From the NCBI RefSeq assembly GCF_029227915.1, contig NC_079886.1:23660501-23724500 (forward strand): a stretch of DNA of 64,000 bases, given 5' to 3'. The DNA is from Hydractinia symbiolongicarpus. Taxonomy: Eukaryota > Cnidaria > Hydrozoa > Anthoathecata > Hydractiniidae. Both the position numbers and the translations under genes were made by a program. The notes under the pieces are model-generated. The model searched no databases, was not told the origin of the DNA, and worked only from the letters and a program-made list of their open reading frames with translations. Below, piece after piece: positions 31,659 through 43,100 of this stretch (positions are counted from its first letter, which is position 1; every line of letters starts with the position of its first letter).

Positions 31659-34600
31659 AATAACAGCCAAGTGTCACCTTAAAATCATATCTAAAATAAC
31701 AAGACATTCACTATACAAGCTACCCTTCAACAACAATAAGAATGTTATGCAACACACAGCTTAACCAAGACATACCAAATCATAGCCAGAGTAATTGTGT
31801 AAAAATCTTAACCAACATAATCCTAACATAACATAATAACATTGTAACTTATCACCAACTGATACATTATGCATAAAACTTTTTTAAGATTTAATTTTCA
31901 CAAAAACAGCTGATTATTGTGAATAAAAATAACTTAAATATATTTTTAATGAAATAATTTCTTGACATTTAGTTTATTATTTATCATGGCAGATTCCAAA
32001 AACAAAATAAAATATAAAACACAAGATATAATATATTTATACAAATAAAGAAATATCAATAAAAGACTAACACAGTTTCATATTTCAATCTTCCAAAAAG
32101 TAAAATAATTAAAAATATAGAATAAGTAAAAACAAAAATTTTAAGTTCACTTTGGGTATACTTTTACACCTGTTTCTCTACTTTCCTGCTGCTCACAATC
32201 AGTCCATTTAACTTCAAAGAAAGGCAACAGTCAAAACTCCTGGACATGTATGTATTTTCTGACGTCAGAGGAAACAAATTAAAAGAAACAATTTTTTGTA
32301 TATACAAGGTATGAGACAGCAAGTACTCCTTCTTAACAAACTACAGAAGCTTATTCTATAATTTAGCTGGCTGTAAAGTACACACAGCTGTTCAATATTG
32401 TTGACATACATAATATGGTCAAGGCCTTATTTGATAATAATCATAAACAAAATGGTATATTGCACACAAAAATCTTTAATATTCACAATTAGAAAAATTA
32501 AAGCATTTTTTCGAATCCACATTAGCAAAAATACATAAGAGAAACTGATTAGAGATTAAATTTCACCTTGAATCCACATTTATTGAGAGATTCTAATAGG
32601 AATAAAAGTGCTCAAATCAATTGTGAGTGTGGTATGAATATGTTGGTTTTGTGGAAGAAAGTATAAATTAAACATGAGTGGATGCTATATGTCTAATTTG
32701 CTAAATGCTAATTAGTTACTTGTTATAATTATGCCCATGATATTACTGAGATTAGGACCATATCATTAGACAAAGAATATAAAAATCTGATGCAGGCTCA
32801 CCAGGTTCACTCAGGATCATGGCGAATTCTACAAAGCAAAGCCAACCCTAAGATTGCCTGTCGAAACACTTTTATAACTAGTTAATGATGAAATTGAATA
32901 TCTTTTATATTAATCGTAACACTATTCTAATAACTTTAATAACTATTGAATATTGGCCAGTAATCAAAACTACCCCTTAAATTTATATGAATCTTTATAA
33001 TCAATAAAATTCAATAACTTTCGTCAGGATTATCCTTATATTTTGAAACTCACAAAACAACTTTATTTTATCAAGAGAATATTAGCAACGTTTGAACACA
33101 TGATTAACCCATTTTCCATTGTTGTTTTTTTATTTTACCTTATTTTACCTATTATATACAAATTATGTAAAAAAAAACAAAAAATATATCAAATTACTTT
33201 TATTTTGCTACCAAAAACCTTAAACAGAATGGTAAAATTCGTTCTAAAATATTGAATTTTAAGCTGACAGTGATGGAAAAGTGCTGACATAAGAACAAAA
33301 TTATTGCTATTATTTTGTTCCTTTTATGATATAGCCCAGCTTTTTTAGGATACCACTTTGTAAGACAATTTCATAAGCTGACTATCACATATAGAAAGGT
33401 GAAACATATCAGGGCCTTAAAAATCAAACTTAAATAGTAAAAACAGATTTCTATTCTATTCATAATGCTTTACCTTCTCATCACTAATAACCAAGTAATT
33501 CTGGAATGTACATGTTTAAAAAGGAATGCTGTGCAATAACACATGCACGACCTATGTACGCCGTGTGACATCACAAATCAACAAAATATGTATGAACCGA
33601 AGTTAATTTTTGTTCGTTAATGGCTGGGAACGTTAATGTGGCTTTCACTTTTGGGATACAAAATTTGGACATAAAAATCAGAGTTTGAATTAGCAATTCG
33701 CTATTCACAAATTTTTTTGCGGATCATTCTCTGAAAAAAAAGTTAAAATTGTGAATGTTATTAATCTGTTGTATGAACTATTTCTGCATTGGTTATTCCA
33801 AAAAAAATAACCATGAACAAGGGATTAATGGCAAGTGGCCTACAGTTCTCCCCAATCACGGCTGCAAGGTCGTTTCTCTACAATAAGCTCTACAAAGCAA
33901 CATTATATTTCTAATTTGAACGCTGGATATGTAATATTTTTATTACAAAAGAAGTTTACATCTTAATTGTCACACACAAATATCAAACATGAGAATAAAC
34001 AATGAAACAATGACACACATGAAAACCTTACTTATGGTTAATGCCTCCATTATTTATTCTTAAAAATCCAAAATCATCATTTATTGATAAGTAACTTAGT
34101 GCAAAAAGTAATGAAGTAATCTGTGATGAATGTAAGGATGTGAAAAAAACTATTTTAGCTATTTTTTGGCTGTTCTAGGTCTGTTTTCTAGCGACCAAAT
34201 TTTCCCTGCATACAAAAGTAAATGAAATTTGTAGATAATGGTATGTACTAACATTTTAGACCATTTTTAGAAAATAGAAGTGATGATTTTTAGGGAAAAA
34301 AGCATGCTGATATCAGCCACAGGATCTCTCAATAAGCAGGAAAAAGTGGACTAAAACATTACACAGCTTTATTCAATTAATCAGCTTTATTCAATTAATA
34401 ATCACACTTTAAATTGGGATGCATCGCACGACAAACCTAACATACCTTTGCATATGGAGTCAGACCTGAAAATTTGGCGAAAACGATAGTTTTGTTTCCA
34501 CGACGTTTCTGCAAATCAATGAAGACGGAATTAATCGTTTCCTTGGACAATATTTTAAATTAAAATAATTTTACTCGCAATTTTATTCCTACTTTCGCCC

Positions 34601-34887
34601 TATTTCTCAAAGAGCAAGAATTTTCAATGATTCTAAAGTTTTGTGTTTCTGTATACAGTACAGTCCAGATGTAAGCGTACGCGTACGCTAAAGTTTCACA
34701 CCTTTTTCTCGGAGGCGGTAGTTGTTTGTCTTTTGTTCTTATTAATTATCTTGCGAGTCTTGTAAGTCATTAACTTGCGCGTAATAAACAAAGGATTATT
34801 GAAGAAAAAATAGCTTATTATAACTGCGCGTAACTATTGTTAAATAGTGTTAACATAACTATTCCCATTAACTTAATTGCAAATGTT
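31659..34887. other. upstream of TLK, nothing clear
   Basis: AT-rich sequence upstream of the TLK start codon. It probably contains the TLK promoter and any non-coding first exon, but I could not place them. No conserved frame was seen. Confidence 0.4.
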
Positions 34888-34890
34888 ATC

Positions 34891-35500
34891 AACTCTATCA
34901 ATGTGACACGAAGAGCCATTGTTTAATATTTTTATTAAACAAATATTTTGCGTGGAAAGTAAATAAACTAGCGAGAAGGCATTGTTGGATGCGCGGGTTA
35001 AATAAAGCTTTTAAGCGATAGAAATAATTATATTTTAACAAAGATTGAAACTTTTTTAGATCGCATTTTAAAAGTTTAAAAACGGAAAACGGCGATAGAA
35101 ATGTTTTTTTAGATCGTATTTTAAAAGTTTTAAAACGGAAAACGGCGATAGAAATGTTTTTTTTAGCTTGCATTTTAAAAGTTTAAAAACGAAAAACGGC
35201 GATAGAAATGTTTTTTTAGATCGCATTTTGAAAGTTTAAAAACGAAAAACCGCTATAGAAAAGATTCATTATATCACATTTTAAAAGTTTAATAACGAAG
35301 AGCGGCGATAAAAATGATTTTTTAGATTGCATTTTAAAAGTTTAAGAACGAAGAACGGCGATAGAAATGATTTTTTAGAAAGTTAAAGAACAAAGAACGG
35401 CGACAGGAAAGCTTCGTTATGAACTCTATCAATGTGACACGGCGAGCCATTGTTTGATGGTTTTATAAAATAAAAGATTTGCGCGAAAACTAAATAGACG
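34891..35500. repeat. 54-56 bp minisatellite flanked by direct repeats
   Basis: About seven copies of a 54-56 bp unit, core GCATTTTAAAAGTTTAAAAA then CGGCGATAGAAATG, fill 35010-35415. The array is flanked by a direct repeat of roughly 80 bp: CTCTATCAATGTGACACG with GAGCCATTGTTT starts at 34892 and again at about 35423, followed by similar TTTTAT..AAACAAA/AAATAAA and GCG..AA..AAATA sequence. The layout suggests one repetitive element with an internal array. Confidence 0.8.
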
Positions 35501-35694
35501 TTGTTGACGGGTCTGCCATTATGAATTGGTATACACAAAAATAACATTGGCACTGGGTAGTTATGTCAGAAAAGGCCAGAATAATTTGAACATGAAGTAT
35601 ATTTCGAAACTTTCACTATGAAGCTCTTTCATTGCTTTTAAGTATTATTATTCAGAGATACAACTACCATCGCTCATTATCCATTTTTTATGGC

Positions 35695-36000
35695 GCCGTA
35701 GATTAGTTTATGGCACCTTAGATTAGTGGTTATAGCTCTTGTACTCTGTGCGGGAGACCAGGGTTCGACTCCTCTTGACGGTGATTCAACATGGGCAAGT
35801 GAATGTTACCATAGCCCCAGGTTAACCCAAGCCATGTGAAGGAAATTGGGCAGATGGTTCCCTGTGTGGGTGGTTGGGTGTTGCCGAGAGTTCTCTAGTA
35901 GAGCGCGGGCCCTAATTGGGCTTGCGTAGCTCAAAATGAGCATTAAATACTCTAGGACTCTCCATCTAAGCCATGGCCCATATGTACATCTATCCATCTA
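35695..36000 (+). mobile_element. tRNA-derived SINE
   Basis: The head looks like a tRNA gene. It has an A-box-like TTAGATTAGTGG near 35724, a B-box GGTTCGACTCC near 35762 about 35 bp later, and flanking CACC/GGTG that can pair as part of an acceptor stem. A non-tRNA body follows, including GGGCAGATGGTTCCCTGTGT and GTTGCCGAGAGTTCTCTAG, with an AT-rich repetitive tail (CATCTATCCATCTATATG). The GC content is well above that of the surroundings. Such Pol III-promoted heads joined to an unrelated body define SINEs. The family was not identified and target-site duplications were not resolved. Confidence 0.7.
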
Positions 36001-36780
36001 TATGTTTTGTACCTTTGGAGAAGTTTAAAAAAAAGTGTATTTTCCTATCAATCTCTTCACAGTAAAGACACAGAAAGGGTTATTGTGAACTTATCAGCTG
36101 TGTACAGAATGGGTTTACATTATCAACAAAGAGTTTTACTACTTTTAATATTCTTTAGCCAAAATTGGAGGCAGAGGGAAAGTCAAGTATCAAGCACTAT
36201 ACGCTAATATAAAAAAAAAAGAAAATCATTTGTTGAAGGCCCTAGCATAACTTTATTTTGGTTAGCTAGCTAGCAGCTAGCTACACAATAATTCAGATGT
36301 TTCAGTTCCTTATTTATTGTTTGAAAATGACACAAGCATTAATGGTTTCTGAAAACAACATACGTTAAAAGAGGTTACACAGCTAGCTAGCTATATCAAG
36401 TCAGCTCTAGCTTGCTGTCAGCATATTTGAACGCTGGCTAGTTACATTTGATTTTTCTATAGGGCATGTTTAATCACATAAGAATATCGTCTGTTGATTA
36501 AAATATTGGAACACAGTTCCATATATAAAATAACCAGAAAATTAGAGTGACAGCCATCATGACTGTCGTTTTAGCTTGCACAAATCGTAATTTAACTAGT
36601 AAAAATTCCCACACCTATTATGAGATTACGTAAGAAAACTAAGTTATTTTTATAATATTTAAACATTTTTTTACAAAAATTAATTGTTTAAACGAAAATA
36701 CTTACCCAAAAGAATTGTAATATTGAATCTATGCAAAATTTATAATGTTAAAGTGACTGAAAATTAGTTTATAATGTAAA

Positions 36781-36868
36781 ATTCTTGGCCGAAAATTCTT
36801 TGCCACGAGCAGTTCTTCTGGCTTCGCGGGATTCGTAGGTCCACAGAGATAGCTCGTACCTCTTAAAA
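36781..36868 (-). other. candidate coding exon, unidentified
   Basis: On the minus strand a possible acceptor (cccccgtttttaag) precedes RYELSLWTYESREARR, TARGKEFSAKNF and TL-stop. The stretch is GC-richer than its flanks and the residues look protein-like. No upstream exon was found before HSD17B8 exon 1 (37198, opposite strand), and I do not recognise the protein. It may be the last exon of a small divergent gene, or a chance frame. Confidence 0.25.
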
Positions 36869-37197
36869 ACGGGGGTTAGTCATACTTTATTAGAAACAAA
36901 AAAATAGCATTTTAATCTTTCTATAAAATTCAAATCACAAATATTTTTTAAAATATTTTTTATTACAATGACTCTTATTCTTATTCTTAGTCTTTTTAAA
37001 GTGAAATTATTTTTTTATTACGAAATGTTGTAAAATTTTCTCCCCCTTCATAAAAGAAAAACATCAAGCCTTCGCATTGTTATTTTCGTCTTAATTGTTT
37101 TTTTAAACAATCTGGAACAAAGCGACTGAAAATTCGAAACGAGACGACCATAACAAATCTTTAGCCCGAAAACGAGATTATTAATTGGGGATGCAAT

Positions 37198-40100
37198 ATG
37201 GCGGGTGCTCTTGCAGGAAGGATTGCACTCGTTACAGGTATTGTTTTTCCCCAAAACACCTCTTTAACTCTCAACATCTCGTCAGTATTGTTAGGACATA
37301 TTTGCAGGACATATTTGTTCCAGCTAGTTACACTTTTTATGGTCGGAAAGCTAGCTAGTTAGTCACTGTTAAAAAATTCCCATCTCCACTTGCCTACCTT
37401 GGGCAACGACTTCATTTAGCACCGGGCTAAGTGGTCCCGACACGACGTACAACGTAACTAACAACCTTCATACTTTATCGACATAAAAAGCCGACAGATG
37501 TTCAGTCATACTTCTCCAACCAAATGGACCCGACAAATGAAACCGCATTATTCCGACATCCTCTCTATATAACAAATACATATTTTTTCTGTCGATGGTC
37601 ATACCAACGTAATATCGCATAATACTGCATAATACCTTCATAATACTCTCTGTCGCTACATAACAAATACATATTTTTTCTGTCAATAATCCATAACCAA
37701 CGTAATATTGCATAATACTGCATAATACTGCATAATACCTTCATAATTCATAAAAAACACATAAATTTTCTGTCGATGGCCATACCAACGTAATATCGCA
37801 TAATACTGCATAATACCTTCATAATACTCTCTGTCGTTACATAAAAAATACAAAAATTTTCTGTCGATGGCCATACCAACGTAATATCGCATAATACTGC
37901 ATAATGCCTTCATAATACTCTCTATCGTTCCATAAAAAATACATATTTTTTCTGTCAAAAAATCCATAACCAACGTAATATCGCATAATACTGCATAATA
38001 CTGCATAATACCTTTATAATTCAAAAAAAGTACATAAATTTTCTGTCGATGGCCATAACAACGTAATATCGCATAATACTGCATAATACCTTCATAATTC
38101 ATAAAAAACACATAAATTTTCTGTCGATGGCCATACCAACGTAATATCGCATAATACTGCATAATACTGCATAATACTGCATAATACTGCATAATACTGC
38201 ATAATACTGCATAATACCTTCATAATTCATAAAAAACACATAAATTTTCTGTCGATGGCCATACCAACGTAATATCGCATAATACTGCATAATACTGCAT
38301 AATACCTTCATAATTCATAAAAAATACATAAATTTTCTGTCGATGGCCATACCAACGTAATATCGCATAATACTGCATAATACTGGATAATACCTTCATA
38401 ATTCATAAAAAATACATAAATTTTCTGTCGATGGCCATACCAACGTAATATCGCATAATACTGCATAATACTGCATAATACTCTCAATCGTTCCATAACA
38501 ATATTATATTTTTCTGTCAATAATCCATAACCAACGTAATATCGCATAATATTGCATGTTACCCTTATAATACTCTCTATCGCTACATAACAAATGCATT
38601 TTTTTGTAGATAGGCTATAACCAACGTAATATGCCACATTATTCCGCAGTAGAAACAAGTGTTCTCCCTGGAAATGACGTATCAAAATTTCTAAAGTAGA
38701 CCAATTAATGCAAAGTGATCACATATTGAAAAAAACAACAATTGAGGTTGAGTATACATCCATTTACCAATAGAAATGATATTATGGCAAAATACTCTTC
38801 TGCGAAATGATACATCAAAAGTCCTACATTAAAAGTCCTCAAGCACGCCAATCAAGAGAAGACTTTATACTTTAAACTAAACAAACACTGATGTTGGATA
38901 CACGTCAATACACAAAGAGACACTATATTTTGGACAAGTACCTTGCCGCGATATAAAAAAATGAAAGTTCTAAAGCAGACTAATCAATGTGTAGACTTTA
39001 CACTGTAATTGAACAAATATTGAGGTTGGATACACATCCATCCACCAATAGAAGTCATATTTGACTAAATAACTTCCAAGAAAATGACACATCAAAAGTC
39101 CCAAAGCAGACCAATCGAAGGAAAAACTATTAACTATAAACCAAACCAACACTGATGTTGGATAACAATCCATTCACAAATAGACACTATACTTTAGACG
39201 AATACGCTTCCGCGAAAAAATGAAGCACGCCAATCAAGAGAAGACTTTACGCCTTAAATTAAACATTCAGTGAGGTTGGGTGCACATCTATGCACCAATA
39301 GAAACAATATTCTGGACAAATACCCCCTCGCAAATGACACAGTAAAAGTCTTAAGCTGTTAGATTTGAGGAAATATGTATAGTATGCACTAAAAAGGCGG
39401 TTTTGTTCTATACCTATGCACATGCAATAGAGACGACAGTGATAGCTTGGATAAGACTATTTAAAAAATGACCTAATAGATCTATTCAAATAAAGCCTCC
39501 CTAAACCAGTAAGTAAATGGAATATTCTACAATATCATCATCATCATCATCATTCTCGGCTTAACGTCCGTTTTCCATGCTAGCATGGGTTGGACGGGGT
39601 ATATTAATGACCCTCTTCCAATCTGATCTAGACTGTGTTAGATCTAAACTCAACTCCCTCTCTATCAAGTCTGTCCTTATAACCTCCTGCCAAGTCTTTC
39701 TCGGTCTTCCTCTGGGCTTTGCCCCAGGAACTATCAAGTCTCTACACTTTCTTACCCAATTATCCTCCTCCATTCTTTCCAAGTGCCCCAGCCAATTCAA
39801 TCTTCTTATCTGGATAACATCTTTAATTCTACAGAGACTTAGCCTGCTTCTTAGCTCATCTGAACTCTTTCTGTCTCTCAGACTGGCATTACACATCCAC
39901 CTAACCATTCTCATATCATTCCTTTCTAAACGGTCAAGATCTTCCTGCTTCACTGCCCATGTCTCACTACCGTACAACATAACACTTCTTACACAGGCCT
40001 CATACAACCTACCTTTTACCTCAATTGACAGGACTCTGCTAGTCAATAAAGGAAGTAACTCTCTAAACTTTTTCCAAGCAGAACCTATCCTGCAAGTAAC

Positions 40101-43100
40101 ACTTCTTCCAACACCCCCTTCACTGCCCAACATATCACCTAAGTAACAGAAGTTCTTAACTATCTCTAACGAGCCACTGTTGTACATCATTAGACTTTTC
40201 GACGGGGCCTGTACTTTCTCTTGGCTTCTCTGACACTCTTCAAGATAATATCACAAACCAGCAACCTATGCTGGGAAACACACTCTTCCCCCGATATAAC
40301 TTTCACGTCCTTCACCACTTTCTTGTCTGACTTTCTAACCAAAAAGTAATCTATCTGTGTCTTACAACCACCTGACTCATATGTTATCAGCCTACTCTGT
40401 CTCTTACTGAATGATGTGTTGCAAACCACCATGTCCGTTGCCATTCCAAACTCAAGCAATCTCTCCCCTTCCTTATTTCTGCTCCCAAATCCATAGCCTC
40501 CATGCACACCTCTATAACCTTCAGATGACTTCCCAACAGGACCATTTAAGTCGCCGCCCACCATGACAAGTTCAGTGTCTCCAAACTTTGATGTGACTGC
40601 TATTAACTCATCATAAAACTTATCTTTATCTTCCTCACTGAGTCCACACTGTGGAGCATAAACTGACAGAAAAGTGACAATCCTATTACCTATCAAAAAC
40701 TTTATCACTATAATACGACTATTAACACGCATAACATCTATTACTTTTTCTACCCACTTCTCTGCAACGAATATGCCAACTCTTCCATATCCATCACTAT
40801 TAACAATCCAAAAAAGCTTATACCTTGCCCTCCTACCTTCCACAAATCTCACTGAAGCTCCTCTCCACCTAACTTCCTGAACACAACACATATCAACAGA
40901 TCTACGTTCTAACATTTCAACTACTTCACCTGCTCTACCTCTCAGAGTACCAACATTTACACTAGCCATCCTCAACCTAGTGTTATCTACCTTGTGCATA
41001 CATGGCTAAAAAACAACCTGGATGAAAGTAAAGGTCGAAATCCTGTGTTTTTTATGAATTATGAAGGTATTATGCAGTATTATGCAGTATTATGCGATAT
41101 TACGTTGGTATGGCCATCGACAGAAAATTTATGTGTTTTTTATGAATTATGAAGGTATTATGCAGTATTATGCAGTATTATGCGATATTACGTTGGTATG
41201 GCCATCGACAGAAAATTTATGTATTTTTTATGAATTATAAAGGTATTATGCAGTATTATGCAGTATTATGCGATATTACGTTGGTATGGCCATCGACAGA
41301 AAATTTATGTATTTTTTATGAATTATGAAGGTATTATGCAGTATTATGCAGTATTATGCAGTATTATGCGATATTACGTTGGTATGGCCATCAACAGAAA
41401 AAATATGTATTTTTTATGTAACGACAGAGAGTATTATGAAGGTATTATGCAGTATTATGCGATATTACGTTGGTATGGCCATCGACAGAAAATTTATGTA
41501 TTTTTTATGAATTATGAAGGTATTATGCAGTATTATGCAGTATTATGCAATATTACGTTGGTATGGCCATCGACAGAAAATTTATGTGTTTTTTATGAAT
41601 TATGAAGGTATTATGCAGTATTATGCAGTATTATGCGATATTACGTTGGTTATGGATTATTGACAGAAAAAATATGTATTTGTTATATAGAGAGGATGTC
41701 GGATAATGCGGTTTCATTTGTCGGGTCCATTTGGTTGGAGAAGTATGACTGAACGTCTGTCGGACTTTTAATATTGATAAAGTATGAAGGGTACTAGTTA
41801 TGTTATACGTCGTGTGTCGGGACCACTTAGCCCGGTGCTAAATGAAGTCGTTCCCCTACCTTGACTTCGCTGTTAATTTTAACTCTCTGCAATTTTTTAT
41901 AATGACTATATCAAAAGCGGAAATAGCTTTTCTTAACAAGGCAACAAGGAACTTTGGCATTTATAAAGCAAAACATTGGTAATTATAGCTATAGCTATGT
42001 AAAATATGCAGCAACATATTAGTCAGATATGAAATACACCTTTACCACAATACACCTTTACAATAATTTATTGTGCATGCGTTCCTACAGCTCTCCATCG
42101 TTTTACAATATCTGAAAAAAGGAGGTAAAAATCGCGTTTTTATGAGAGTTTGTTAGAGACGAAAGCGTGTTTTCTCCAGTTTTTTAACTTTCGTTGTATC
42201 AATTTCTTTCAAATTTTCAGGAAACGTTAATAATAATAAGATACTATGTACTTTTCTTTTTACTTTTTTTTATGTGTACTTTTCATTAAAAACAAAACGC
42301 GGCAAGAAAAGTTCACGAAAAACGTGTTTTCTCCTTATAAAAGTGTGATGTTTACCTCCTTTGATCACAAAATAAGCTGCTGAGTGTTAATTTTTTTTTG
42401 TAAAACGATGGAGAGTCACAGGAATGCATGTACAATTGAATTATTGGCAAGGTGTATTATAAAGAACCAGTATTTTTGACACATTAAATCTGCAATGCAG
42501 ATATTCAGATATGCACTTTCAAAGAACAAGAATTTTTAAATTGTATATGATCTGCACAAAATTTAATGAATGAGAATTTTTGAACATCATAGGCAACTTT
42601 CATCTAACGTGTGTTGTTTATAATCCCCAGTATACAAATCGACAGGCGAAATAATGCAGGTGGCAAGCCGTGGACCAGTCTATTCCAAATTTTATTATCA
42701 GATAGAGGCATCTGTTGATATTGAAATTAGAATATAGCTTGCATGTAGTTTAGATTTAAATCATACATCTGTAAAAAGATGCTAGTAACCACAGTACATA
42801 AGTTTTTAACCATAATTTAACTTTCTTCACCTAAGGTCTGCATTTTTTTGCCTGCTGATTTTTCTGATTTTTTCCGCACATGCAAAAAACCCCTTAAAAA
42901 CATAACATTAAAACTCATCTATAAAAGCTGCAATATGCAGCTATTCAGATTCAGAGGGTTTGCATATCTATGTTCCAGTTTTTATTTTAAATTATGAATT
43001 TCACTAGTGCATACCATCCGTATTAAGTGAATGTGTGATTTCACTTTTCTTCTCAACTTTCTCTTTTCATTGGCAACATTGCTACATGGCTATGACATGA

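Larger units (their letters stand above)
39538..41011 (-). mobile_element. internally deleted RTE-like LINE, copy 1
   Basis: Same family as the copy at 22012-24886, inserted inside the foldback element on the minus strand. The left end is its 3' tail of ATC repeats (GATGATGAT on the element strand). The endonuclease is complete and the C-terminal domain is intact, but the linker, RT palm and zinc finger are gone. It cannot encode its own RT and would depend on a full-length relative. Confidence 0.85.
37401..41855. mobile_element. foldback-type DNA transposon with long inverted arms
   Basis: Inverted arms occupy about 37402-38650 and 41045-41855. The tips read GGCAACGACTTCATTTAGCA on the left and, reverse-complemented, GGGAACGACTTCATTTAGCA on the right, then share CCGGGCTAAGTGGTCCCGAC. 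An 8 bp duplication CTACCTTG borders both tips (37394-37401 and 41856-41863; one base is shared with the tip). The inner arms are tandem arrays. The interior carries repeated 'GTTGGATACAC'-type sequence and a LINE. No transposase of its own was seen, so it is non-autonomous. An 8 bp duplication with a GG start would fit Merlin, hAT or MULE-like families; the family is unresolved. Confidence 0.75.

Noticed and set aside
37683-38192. 169-codon open frame (and neighbours at 38099-38685 and 41258-41605)
   Set aside because: It translates the tandem repeat ([10 protein letters not shown] blocks). Both strands and several frames stay open for the same reason.
39577-40146. 189-codon plus-strand frame and its copy at 43898-44467
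   Set aside because: Antisense shadow of the LINE C-terminal domain, which shows conserved motifs on the minus strand.
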